Assembly: GCA_015075175.1 (NCBI GenBank)
Contig: JABTUV010000008.1
Location: 1-64,000, forward strand
DNA from: a bacterium
GTDB lineage: Bacteria; Hinthialibacterota; Hinthialibacteria; H5-UNCL2
Reading direction: 5' to 3'
DNA length: 64,000 nt
Numbering within the stretch: the stretch's first letter is position 1; each line of letters starts with the position of its first letter. Both the position numbers and the translations under genes were made by a program. Shown here one piece after another: positions 34,299-42,139 of this stretch. The notes under the pieces are model-generated. The model saw only the letters and a list, made by a program, of their open reading frames with translations, searched no databases and had not been told where the DNA came from.

Positions 34299-37298
34299 CT
34301 ACCGGCGTATCATCCTCGCCGACAGGAACCGCGAGCCGCTCTCCGGGCCGACTTCCACCGGCAGGTCCAGCCGCTGGTAGTCGGGATGCGCGACCCGCAA
34401 AACGTATTGACCTTCCGCCAGAACACCCGCCCAACCATTGTAGAGGCCGGAAAGGCCGCCGCTTCCTTCCACACGCCCGCCGCCGGGCCGCCGCACCTCG
34501 ACGGACACGCCGACCACCGGCTGGCCGGTTTCGGCGTCGAAGGCGATCACTTGCACCGGATAGCCGGCGTGCAGGCGGAACTCGGCGTAGCTCTCCGCTC
34601 CCGAGCGGATCACGATCCGCTTGGCGCGCGCGGGCAGGGAGATCGTGCCTGACAGCCCCGCGACTACCATGGCGTCGTAGCTTCCCGGCGGCACGTCTTT
34701 TACCTCGAACGTGCCCCGGCGCGGATCGACGCGCAGTTCCGGGAAGGGATAGGCCGCGCCCTCCTCGTCCTGCAAAATCAGTGCATAGTCGCGGTTTTCG
34801 TGCATCGCGGGCGGGCCAAGCACGCGCCCCACGAGGGTGCCCGGCTCTTCCATCACGAGCTCGAGATAGTCGCCGCGCCCGCTTTCCAGTACCGTCGCGT
34901 GTGCGGAAGCGACCAGGCGCTGCCGGTCCGGGACGCCCACGCGATACTCGCCCGGCAGAAGTCCCGAGAGCGTGAAGCCGCCGTCGCGGTCGGTGCGCGC
35001 GCGGCTCAGCCAGGCGTCGGGCACGACCGCGAGCAGCTTGTCCAGTGACCACTGTCCGATATCGCGCGCCTCGCTCTTGGGCGGCAGCGGCACGGCCTTC
35101 ACCTCGCGCCCCTCGACGGGCACGCCGCGCGCGTCCAGGAGGCGCCCCGTGAGCGTGCCCGACTTCAAGGTGAAATTGTGTGTGGCCGTGCCCTCGGCGG
35201 GCATGGTCAGCGAGACGAGGTGCGGCACGGACAGGCCCGGCGCGACCACGGCGATCCAGCATTTCTCGCCCGCGGGCAGCCCGGCGAGACGATAGCGCCC
35301 CTCCTCGTCCGCGGAGGCGCGCGGGTCCATGATGCCGTCCAATACGTCCGCTTGGGGAATCCAGGCCTGGGCGAGCCCGATCACGGCGGCGGTGCGACGG
35401 CGCCGCTCGGGGCCGGCCTGGGACGTCCGCGCCCCGTCCACCTCGATGCGTCCCACCAGCGAAACGCCGCCGCCGAATTGCACGCGCGTGGTTTCGCCGT
35501 CCACCACGTCCACGATGCGGACGGCCTCGGGCCGCCCGCGCCGCTCTGCGGTCGCGCGCAGTTCCACCAGGTAGCCGCCGGGCGGCAGATGCTCCAGATC
35601 AAACCTGCCGGCTTCGTCGGTAGTCAGCGTCTGGCGCAGAAGGCCGGCTTCGTTCATGATGGGCGCGTGCGTCACGACCACCCGCGCGCCCGCGCGCGGC
35701 GCGTTTTCCGCGTCCAGGCACACCCCCTCGATGCGCCCGCCTTCCAAGAGGCGAATCACCACGTCCCCGCGCCCCGTGCACACGTTCATCAGCGTGCCGG
35801 GAGCGGCGTTTTCAGCCCGGGCGACCAGGTTGTAAAATCCCGGCGACAGGCCCGACAGGCGAAAGTACCCCGTCGCCGAGGTGACGGCGTCGCGCCGTCC
35901 GCCCAGCGTGGCGGCTGAATCAATCCAGCGACCCACCGACTCCTGGTTCCGGGCATGGCGGGAAACCTGCGCACCCGCGACCGGATTGCCGTTCCAGTCC
36001 TCGACCACGCCCGCGATGAAGTCGCCGCTGCCGACGTTGAAGATGACTTCGACGGTCGTTCCGTCGGTGATGGTCGCGTAGCGGGACAACGGCGGCAGTC
36101 CCTGCGCGCGCAAGCGCACTTCGTAGTCGCCGTCAGGCAGGCCGGTGATGGTCGCCTGACCCCGCGCGTCCAGCGGCATCGTCGGGCGGCGGTTCGTCCC
36201 TCCCCAAACCTCGACCACGTCGAGCCGTGAATCGATCTCCGGGGACGGAACATACGGCGCAGCCGGCGGGGCGACGACTCGCGCCACGATGGTTCCCCCC
36301 GCGCCCAGCACCAGGAGCACGTCCTCGCGGCGTTCCGCCAGGCCCAGCTCGATGGGCTGCGGCGTACCCTGCGAGGTCAGGACACCCGCGGTCTCGGCCG
36401 CTTCAATCGTGTAGCGTCCCGGCCAGACGCCCACAAATGAGAAGGCGCCGTCCGCCGTCGTGGACGTAATCATGGGTCGGATCGAGCGCCCCCAGAGGTA
36501 TAGATCGACGCCCGCGGCCGCCGCGCCGATGCGGCTGTCCACGACCCGGCCCGCAATCACGCCGCCGGGCGTGAGATAAAAGGTGACGGCGGTAATTTCG
36601 CCCGCGGTGATCGTCTGCGTCTGCTCCAGGAATCCGGTCGCGCTCGCGACGAGCTCGTAGCGCGTGCCGGGCAGGAGATTCTTGAGTACGATCAAACCGC
36701 TGGCGTCGGCGGGAAAGGTCGCGCCCGGCTGGAAGTGCAGGAGTGTCTCGTTGACGTCGTTCTTGACCGCCTGGCGAAAGGCGCGCGCGCCCTCCGGCAC
36801 GCCTTCTCTCACGTTGGCGAGAATTTGAACGGACAAGGCGGCGGCCGGACGCAGGCTGAACGTCACGGCCCGCACTTCACCGGACTCCAAGAGCAGGTTC
36901 TTCTCCTCCAGGCAGAGATGATCGTCGGCGTCGATGCGAAAGCGATAGAGGCCGGGGGGCAGAGTCGCTTCGAGGACCCCGCCGGCGGGGATGGGCGCCA
37001 AACCGGTCTTGTTCCAGGTAAGGCGCGTGGGTGGGACGGGGCTGGTCCCATCGCTGGGAACGACGTGGACCGTGAGAAGCGCGGGCGGCGCAGCCGGCGT
37101 GGGCGTCGGCTCGACGCGCGCCGGTCCGACCGCCGGCGTGGGCACGTAGGTGGGAAACTCCAGCGCCCCCAGGCGTTCCGGCCGGGCCGGCCCCGGCTGG
37201 GGTCCGGGCGAGACATACCTCCACACCCCCGCGGCTATCGCCAAGGCGAGCAGGGTAAGCAGGGGCATGAGCGCCGGCGAGAAGGTCCGTTCGCCCAT
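34299..37298 (-). CDS. Large membrane-anchored protein with repeated carboxypeptidase-regulatory-like beta domains
   Basis: A 999-residue protein. One N-terminal membrane segment (PLLTLLALAIAAGVWRYV, about 13-30) and a Pro-rich spacer are followed by about nine beta-sandwich modules of the carboxypeptidase regulatory / CNA-B-like type. Repeating module signature: GxIxGRVxD..G.PVAGAxV..., then T.ADGxFxxxGLxPGxYxL. Examples are GVIAGRVVDSRIGAAAAGVD, DFIAGVVEDWNGNPVAGAQV, GTLTGRLLDARGVPVEGREV and TDRDGGFTLSGLLPGEYRVG. No catalytic domain was seen. ATG 37298 has AAGGAG about 10 bases upstream. Such arrays usually act as spacers or bind sugars/proteins at the cell surface. It converges with the M55 gene. 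Confidence 0.82.
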   Translation of the reverse strand: MGERTFSPALMPLLTLLALAIAAGVWRYVSPGPQPGPARPERLGALEFPTYVPTPAVGPARVEPTPTPAAPPALLTVHVVPSDGTSPVPPTRLTWNKTGLAPIPAGGVLEATLPPGLYRFRIDADDHLCLEEKNLLLESGEVRAVTFSLRPAAALSVQILANVREGVPEGARAFRQAVKNDVNETLLHFQPGATFPADASGLIVLKNLLPGTRYELVASATGFLEQTQTITAGEITAVTFYLTPGGVIAGRVVDSRIGAAAAGVDLYLWGRSIRPMITSTTADGAFSFVGVWPGRYTIEAAETAGVLTSQGTPQPIELGLAERREDVLLVLGAGGTIVARVVAPPAAPYVPSPEIDSRLDVVEVWGGTNRRPTMPLDARGQATITGLPDGDYEVRLRAQGLPPLSRYATITDGTTVEVIFNVGSGDFIAGVVEDWNGNPVAGAQVSRHARNQESVGRWIDSAATLGGRRDAVTSATGYFRLSGLSPGFYNLVARAENAAPGTLMNVCTGRGDVVIRLLEGGRIEGVCLDAENAPRAGARVVVTHAPIMNEAGLLRQTLTTDEAGRFDLEHLPPGGYLVELRATAERRGRPEAVRIVDVVDGETTRVQFGGGVSLVGRIEVDGARTSQAGPERRRRTAAVIGLAQAWIPQADVLDGIMDPRASADEEGRYRLAGLPAGEKCWIAVVAPGLSVPHLVSLTMPAEGTATHNFTLKSGTLTGRLLDARGVPVEGREVKAVPLPPKSEARDIGQWSLDKLLAVVPDAWLSRARTDRDGGFTLSGLLPGEYRVGVPDRQRLVASAHATVLESGRGDYLELVMEEPGTLVGRVLGPPAMHENRDYALILQDEEGAAYPFPELRVDPRRGTFEVKDVPPGSYDAMVVAGLSGTISLPARAKRIVIRSGAESYAEFRLHAGYPVQVIAFDAETGQPVVGVSVEVRRPGGGRVEGSGGLSGLYNGWAGVLAEGQYVLRVAHPDYQRLDLPVEVGPESGSRFLSARMIRR

Positions 37299-37437
37299 CA
37301 CGACGACTCCTTCAAAACAAGGCTACTCCCTTATGACGGTTGAGTCGAGTCCCCGTCACAGGCCTTCAGGCGAATTGTTCTCGAAGGATAGGCGTCAGTC
37401 TGCCGGGAAAAACCGGCTGAAGACTGGACTCCGGGGG

Positions 37438-38172
37438 TTACAGCCGTCCGCCCCGGTCCGCCAGCAGTTTGGCCATCCACTCCACGTCCTCGGGGGTACC
37501 CATGTCGCCCCACACGCCCGACAGTTCGATGGCCCGCACCATCCGCCCGTCGTCCACCATGCGGCCGATGGCCTCGGTCAGCTCGTACTCGCCGCGCGGC
37601 GATTTTGTCAGCCTGGCCGTGTAGTCGAAAATGACCGGCGTGAAGACAAAGAGGCCGGCGTTGTTCCAGTGGCTCGTGCTCGTGCCCGGCTCGGGCTTCT
37701 CGATGATCTGCGTCACGCGCCCGCTGTCGTCCACGTAGACCGCCGCGCCTCTGCTGGGATCGTCCACCCACTTCACCGACAGCGCCATGTCGCCGGGACT
37801 TTCCTGAAAACCGTGGATCATGCGGGGATAGTTCTCCAGGCTGGTCATGATGTCGCCGAAGGACATGAAGAAGTCCTCGTCGCCGACGGCGTCTTTGACC
37901 AGATGCAGGGCGCTGCCGGTACCGTCCTGCACCGCCTGGCGCACGTAGCGTATGTTCATGCCGAAGCGGGCGCCGTCGCCGAAGTGGTCCTCGATCAGAT
38001 TGGCGAAATAACCCGTGACCACGATGAAGTGGGAAATGCCGGCGTCGCGGATGGAGGTGAGGATGCTCTCCAGAATGCTTTGTTTGCCCACGTCGATCAT
38101 GGGTTTGGGCTGGTTACGTGTAAGATGGCGCATGCGGGTTCCGCGCCCGGCGGCCAGGATGACGGCTTTCAC
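37438..38172 (-). CDS. Sugar-phosphate nucleotidyltransferase
   Basis: Cytoplasmic NDP-sugar pyrophosphorylase-type enzyme of 244 residues. The nucleotide-binding signature AVILAAGRGTRMRHLTRNQPKPMIDVG opens the protein (written here in two parts: AVILAAGRGTRM and RNQPKPMIDVG). Later marks are VTGYFANLIEDHF, the Mg-site FFMSFGDIMTS, IIEKPEPGTSTSHWNNAGLF and SGVWGDMGTPEDVEW. The start is GTG 38172, with GGGAGA about 10 bases upstream. It most resembles glucose-1-phosphate cytidylyl- or mannose-1-phosphate guanylyl-type transferases; the nucleotide and sugar cannot be fixed from sequence. It diverges from pfkA, and the two share a symmetric promoter region. Confidence 0.86.
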   Translation of the reverse strand: MKAVILAAGRGTRMRHLTRNQPKPMIDVGKQSILESILTSIRDAGISHFIVVTGYFANLIEDHFGDGARFGMNIRYVRQAVQDGTGSALHLVKDAVGDEDFFMSFGDIMTSLENYPRMIHGFQESPGDMALSVKWVDDPSRGAAVYVDDSGRVTQIIEKPEPGTSTSHWNNAGLFVFTPVIFDYTARLTKSPRGEYELTEAIGRMVDDGRMVRAIELSGVWGDMGTPEDVEWMAKLLADRGGRL

Positions 38173-38218
38173 GGCCCGAATTTCTCCCGAGAGGTTGATG
38201 AAAGATCGAGACGGGGCC

Positions 38219-38247
38219 ACTATAGCCAAAGGCGCGCCGCGGGGCAA
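38219..38247 (-). promoter_or_regulatory. Predicted promoter of the nucleotidyltransferase gene
   Basis: On the minus strand, TTGCCC (38247-38242), a 17-base spacer, and TATAGT (38224-38219). Its -10 lies in one arm of a perfect 11-bp inverted repeat, GGCCACTATAG (38215-38225) / CTATAGTGGCC (38279-38289). Confidence 0.5.
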
Positions 38248-38256
38248 GCGCGCGGC

Positions 38257-38285
38257 TTGTGTCGCGGGCCGGTTGGCCCTATAGT
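38257..38285 (+). promoter_or_regulatory. Predicted promoter of pfkA
   Basis: TTGTGT at 38257-38262, a 17-base spacer, and TATAGT at 38280-38285; the -10 lies in the right arm of the same 11-bp inverted repeat. The leader would be about 30 bases. Confidence 0.5.
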
Positions 38286-38321
38286 GGCCGGGTCGGATTC
38301 TGCGGCTGAAAGGAAACCCTC

Positions 38322-39305
38322 ATGGCGGACGAGAAAGCGGCGCCCCGGCACGTGGGCGTGTTGACCAGCGGCGGAGACGCGCCGGGCATGAACGCGGCGG
38401 TGCGGGCGGCGGTGCGGGGATGCATCGGCCTGGGCGCGGCCGTCTCCGGCATCCGCCGCGGCTACCAGGGCATGATCGAGAACGACCTGTTCCCCATGCA
38501 ACTGTCGTCGGTCGGCGGCATCATCAACCGAGGCGGAACCATCCTGGGCACGGCGCGCAGCCAGGAGTTCATGAGCAAGGAGGGGCGCGCCAAGGCCGCC
38601 GCCAACCTGGCCGCCTGCGGCATCGGCGGCCTGGTCGTGATCGGCGGTGACGGCAGCTATCGCGGCGCCCACGCCCTCCACAAGGAGCACGGGATCCGCG
38701 TCCTCGGCGTTCCCGGCACCATCGACAACGACATCGCGGGAACCGACTATACCATCGGCTTCGACACCGCCATCAACACCGCCCAGGAGGCCATCGACAA
38801 GATCCGCGACACCGCCGAGAGCCACGACCGTGTGTTCGTGATCGAAGTGATGGGACGCCACGCCGGCTTCATCGCGCTGGACTCGGCGGTGGCCGGGGGG
38901 GCCGAGGCGGTCCTCATCCCCGAGCGCAAGGGCGACGTGGAGAGCATCTGCAAGAAGATCGAGGCGGGCCGCAAACGCGGAAAGATTTCCGCCATCGTGA
39001 TCGTGGCGGAAGGCGCGGGCAGCGCCCTGGAGATCGGCTACCTCCTCTCCAAGATGATCGGAGTCGAGACGCGCACCGCCGTCATCGGGCATCTGCAGCG
39101 CGGGGGCCGTCCCACCGCCCTGGATCGCGTGCTGGCCAGCAAGATGGGCTTCGCCGCCGCCCAGGGCCTCTTCGCCGGCCTCTCCGACAAGATGGTCTGC
39201 ATCGAAAACGGCAAAATCGTCTATCGCCCCCTCAGCCACGCCTGGAAGCACAAGAAGGAGGCCGACATGGAGCTGCTTTCGCTCGTGGACGCCCTCTCCA
39301 TCTGA
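38322..39305 (+). CDS. pfkA: ATP-type 6-phosphofructokinase
   Basis: Glycolytic kinase (fructose 6-phosphate to fructose 1,6-bisphosphate), 327 residues. Phosphate-loop region VGVLTSGGDAPGMNAAVRAA; nucleotide site IGGDGSYRGAHALHK at 107-121 with Gly after GGD (ATP type); catalytic GVPGTIDNDIAGTDYTIGFD at 129-148, where Gly rather than Lys precedes TIDND (ATP type); MGRHAGFIAL; and IGHLQRGGRPTALDRVLAS. ATG 38322 has AAGGA about 8 bases upstream. It is followed 12 bases later by tatA/B. The other PFK in the window (63156) has the PPi-type residues at both positions. Confidence 0.95.
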   Translation: MADEKAAPRHVGVLTSGGDAPGMNAAVRAAVRGCIGLGAAVSGIRRGYQGMIENDLFPMQLSSVGGIINRGGTILGTARSQEFMSKEGRAKAAANLAACGIGGLVVIGGDGSYRGAHALHKEHGIRVLGVPGTIDNDIAGTDYTIGFDTAINTAQEAIDKIRDTAESHDRVFVIEVMGRHAGFIALDSAVAGGAEAVLIPERKGDVESICKKIEAGRKRGKISAIVIVAEGAGSALEIGYLLSKMIGVETRTAVIGHLQRGGRPTALDRVLASKMGFAAAQGLFAGLSDKMVCIENGKIVYRPLSHAWKHKKEADMELLSLVDALSI

Positions 39306-39317
39306 CGGGAAGCGCAC

Positions 39318-39698
39318 GTGGAACTCTTCGGCGTCAGCACGCAGGAATTGGTGATCATCGTCTTGGTCGTGCTGGTCATCTTCGGGCCGCATCGGCTGCC
39401 CGAGCTGGCCCGGCACCTGGGGCGGGTGACGCGCATGTTCCGCAAGGCGTCCGACGAGCTGCGGCGCAATTTGGACATGAACCTGGATGATCTGCCGCGC
39501 CCGCGTGACTTCCGCGTCGAGCTGGACAACCCCTTCGAGCGCGAGTATCAGAGGCGCTTTGGACGGCGGGAGGAACCCGAGCCGGAGGCGCCCGCCGAAC
39601 CCCCGGCGCTTCCCGCGCCGCCCGCCGAGCCTGAGATCCCGGAATCGCCGGGCGAGACGCCTCCCGACGACGCCCCGGCCTCCCAAGAGAAACCATGA
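39318..39698 (+). CDS. Sec-independent translocase subunit TatA/TatB
   Basis: Tat export component of 126 residues: a short N-terminal membrane helix (about 9-22, ELVIIVLVVLVIF), the hinge GPHRLPELARHLG, an amphipathic helix to about 45, then an acidic, proline-rich tail. FGP followed by HRLPELAR is closer to TatB, but many lineages with one A/B protein look like this, so TatA or TatB is not decided. The start is GTG 39318 with GGGA upstream. It lies 12 bases after pfkA and 85 bases before tatC, probably one operon. Confidence 0.88.
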   Translation: MELFGVSTQELVIIVLVVLVIFGPHRLPELARHLGRVTRMFRKASDELRRNLDMNLDDLPRPRDFRVELDNPFEREYQRRFGRREEPEPEAPAEPPALPAPPAEPEIPESPGETPPDDAPASQEKP

Positions 39699-39783
39699 GC
39701 GGCGTACGGCAGAGTGCGCACTACCGCCATGAGTCCCATGGGTCCGATTCGTTCCATGGGTTAGATTGTTCCCGGAGCCGGCC

Positions 39784-40650
39784 TTGACCGCTGCGCAAGA
39801 GAAGAAAAAACCCGATCCCTCCTCCATGACCTTCCTGGAGCATCTGGACGAGCTGCGCACGCGCCTGCTCTCCTGCCTGAAGGTGCTTGTGCTCGTGGGC
39901 GCCGTGTGCGGATGGTTCTGGCTGCCCATCACCAAGTTCTTTCTGGGCTTCGCGCCGCAGAGGCCGGTCTACTATGCGGTCGATGAGGATCGCGTCGAGC
40001 GGGTGGTGTCACGTCAGGAATATGAGCGATTGAAGGCGGAAAGCCCCGAGCGCGTGCGCCTGCGGTTGGAGCAGCCGCAGATCGCCATCGGCCCGGCTGA
40101 GACCTTCATGGCGGCGATGAAATCGGTCATCGTGGTGGTGCTGGTGGTCGCTTCGCCGTGGCTCCTCCTGCAGCTCTGGCTGTTTGTCGCCCCGGGCCTG
40201 TACGCGCACGAGAAGCGCTACGTGGTTCCCTTCGTCGGCGCCAGCAGCCTCTTCTTTTTCCTGGGACTCCTGTTTGCCTACTACGTGGGCATCCCCTTGT
40301 CCACCAAGGTTCTTTACGGCATGGACATCGGGGGGATGGTGGACGTGCAATGGACGGCGGAGCGCACGTTGAGTTTCGTTTTACGCATGTTCCTGGCCTT
40401 CGGCGTGGCCTTCGAGATGCCGGTCGTAGTGTTCGTCCTGGCGGCGCTGGGGATCGTCTCGCCGCGGACACTGGCGCGCCAGCGGCCCTACGTGGTAGTC
40501 GGCATCTTCTTCGCCGCGGCCATCCTGACTCCCCCGGACTATGTCAGCCAGTTGATTCTGGCCCTGCCGCTGTGGATTCTCTTTGAAACCAGTATCATCG
40601 CCGCGCGCATCTTCGTGGCCCGCCGCCAAGTGGCCGAAGTGGTGGAGTAG
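39784..40650 (+). CDS. tatC: Twin-arginine translocase subunit TatC
   Basis: Polytopic inner-membrane receptor for twin-arginine signal peptides, 288 residues. The N-terminal signature MTFLEHLDELRTRLLSCLK and the segments FMAAMKSVIVVVLVVASPWL, APGLYAHEKRYVVPFVGASS, RMFLAFGVAFEMPVVVFVLA and AAILTPPDYVSQLILALPLW give the usual six helices, with a conserved Glu in the FEMP loop. The loop after helix 1 is enlarged (about residues 40-95). TTG 39784 is chosen because GGAG lies 7 bases upstream; ATG 39826 is an alternative. Likely clients in this window are the Gfo/Idh proteins at 19489, 53531 and 56006 and the protein at 57455, all with RR signals. Confidence 0.94.
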   Translation: MTAAQEKKKPDPSSMTFLEHLDELRTRLLSCLKVLVLVGAVCGWFWLPITKFFLGFAPQRPVYYAVDEDRVERVVSRQEYERLKAESPERVRLRLEQPQIAIGPAETFMAAMKSVIVVVLVVASPWLLLQLWLFVAPGLYAHEKRYVVPFVGASSLFFFLGLLFAYYVGIPLSTKVLYGMDIGGMVDVQWTAERTLSFVLRMFLAFGVAFEMPVVVFVLAALGIVSPRTLARQRPYVVVGIFFAAAILTPPDYVSQLILALPLWILFETSIIAARIFVARRQVAEVVE

Positions 40651-40732
40651 GGATAGTCCCTCATGCGATCGCGCCTCACTCGTAGAGGTTGAAAACCAAG
40701 GCCGCTCCCAAGGCGGGCTGGCTGCGTCAAGG

Positions 40733-40881
40733 CCGTCCTCTCGATACGCCGGAGTACCGGCTACTCGAGGACTCGGTTCTTATTTCCAGCAGAAAACCTG
40801 AGCCGTGTCCTCGAGTAGGCCCCGCCGACGCACCTGCATGAGAAGGGGAATCCACCTTCGGGGCCGTATCGAGAGGCACGG
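40733..40881. repeat. Composite nested palindromic element, short copy
   Basis: Outer arms CCTCTCGATACG (40737-40748) / CGTATCGAGAGG (40865-40876) and inner arms TACTCGAGGAC (40762-40772) / GTCCTCGAGTA (40807-40817), all perfect. The 36-nt block at 40789-40824 is identical to 19170-19205. No protein-coding gene is seen in 40651-41164, which this element partly fills. Confidence 0.85.
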
Positions 40882-41164
40882 CGGCGGAACACCGGCCGCT
40901 CGGCGCCCGGGGCTTCTGACCGCATCGGTCGTCCCTCCCCGTTGCGCTGCGGTGGGTGGAACCCGCCGTCCGCGCAAACCATTTGGCACAGCAGTTGCTC
41001 CCTTCGGCTATGAATCCGGTTACAACGCCTGCGTACGGAGCCGCATGTTGCACACGTGCATGGTTTTTCCGCAGGCCGCTCCCTCGCGCCGGACGCAGAC
41101 CAGCTCAAATCATTCCAGCGCGTGAGCTGTTTGGGACAGTTGCGCAACGAAGGGAGCCCCTACC

Positions 41165-41974
41165 ATGCCCAGACGCCATCGTATCGGGACGCTTGTTGGA
41201 GCCGCCGCACTCGCCTTCTCCGTCTCGACTCTTGCGCTCGCACAGGATCCCGAGGACTCCGCCGTCTCGGTCACGGCGGCGGCCTCCATCGTCAGCAAGT
41301 ACCTGTGGCACGGCTATGACGTATTGGACGACCATGCCGCCTTTCAGCCTTACGTCGAGGTTGGATGGCGCGGTTTCTTCGTGGGCGTGTGGGGCTCCTT
41401 TGCGCTCGCCTCCGGCTTCGAGGACCTGGATGAACTGGATTACTACGCCGGCTGCACGCGTTCGTTTCTCTCGGAAGAACGATTCGCCTTCGACGCCATG
41501 CTGCTCTACACGTACTATGATTATCCCAACTCGGACACCGTGCCGGGGTCGGATGGGGTGGCCGACACGCAGGACCTCATGCTCAAGTTTGCCTTTCCCA
41601 ATCTCATTTCGCTGGGACCGGCCAAGCTGGTTCCATCCATCGCCGTCCTGCGCGAGTGGGACGGCGCGGAATCCGGCCATCACGTGGACGACGGCTGGCT
41701 GCACATTCTGGCGCTCAGCTATTCGCTTCCGCTGGCGGACACGGCGTTCACACAGGAGGGGCAGACGCTGGACGTTACGTTGGACGCGACTCACAACGAC
41801 GGCGTCTTCGGCTCCGAGTCCGGCTGGAGCCATGGCACGCTCACGCTTGGCACGAGCTACTCCTGGGGCGCCGTCACCATCGCCCCCTACGTGGCGCACC
41901 AATGGTCGTGGGAGGACAGCGTCAACGACGAAGATGAGTTCGTGGCGGGATGGACCGCCAAGGTGGAGTTTTGA
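41165..41974 (+). CDS. TorF-family putative outer-membrane porin
   Basis: Exported beta-barrel protein of 269 residues. Signal peptide RIGTLVGAAALAFSVSTLAL ends at ALAQ. The mature part opens with the family-like SVTAAASIVSKYLWHGYDVL and DDHAAFQPYVEVGWRGFFVG, then alternates short polar/aromatic strands and ends WTAKVEF with a terminal Phe, as barrel proteins do. Features fit the TorF/Gcw_chp group. ATG 41165 has GAAGGGAG about 9 bases upstream. Substrate unknown. It lies just before another porin gene (42140) in the same direction, with two repeat elements between. Confidence 0.8.
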   Translation: MPRRHRIGTLVGAAALAFSVSTLALAQDPEDSAVSVTAAASIVSKYLWHGYDVLDDHAAFQPYVEVGWRGFFVGVWGSFALASGFEDLDELDYYAGCTRSFLSEERFAFDAMLLYTYYDYPNSDTVPGSDGVADTQDLMLKFAFPNLISLGPAKLVPSIAVLREWDGAESGHHVDDGWLHILALSYSLPLADTAFTQEGQTLDVTLDATHNDGVFGSESGWSHGTLTLGTSYSWGAVTIAPYVAHQWSWEDSVNDEDEFVAGWTAKVEF

Positions 41975-41976
41975 GG

Positions 41977-42067
41977 GAAAATTGAGGTCAGCGCTTATTT
42001 TTGCCGGAAATCCCAGCGACGGCAATCCACTTGCGAAGAAGAGTGGCCGCTGACCCCGATATTCCCC
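41977..42067. repeat. Palindromic element of the GGTCAGCGCCTATT family, diverged copy
   Basis: Begins directly after the TorF stop codon: GGAAAATTGAGGTCAGCGCT with arm GGTCAGCG (41986-41993) mirrored by CGCTGACC (42048-42055) and closed by CGATATTCCCCC. Its centre differs from the copy at 8311. Confidence 0.75.
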
Positions 42068-42078
42068 CCTTGACGACG

Positions 42079-42102
42079 CACCCTTTTGAGTACAAAAGGG
42101 TG
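42079..42102. repeat. CACCCTTTTG / CAAAAGGGTG hairpin
   Basis: Perfect 10-bp arms with the loop AGTA, 38 bases before the OprP-like gene. A related CCTTTGGTACTCAAAGGGTG is at 55770-55790. It may end the TorF transcript. Confidence 0.75.
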
Positions 42103-42139
42103 GCGCCCCTTGCACTCCATGGGAAAGGAACCCTCGGCC

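Noticed and set aside
40651-41164. Protein-coding gene in the gap before the TorF porin
   Set aside because: Open frames on both strands run through the palindromic element with no ribosome site, motif or stable codon pattern.
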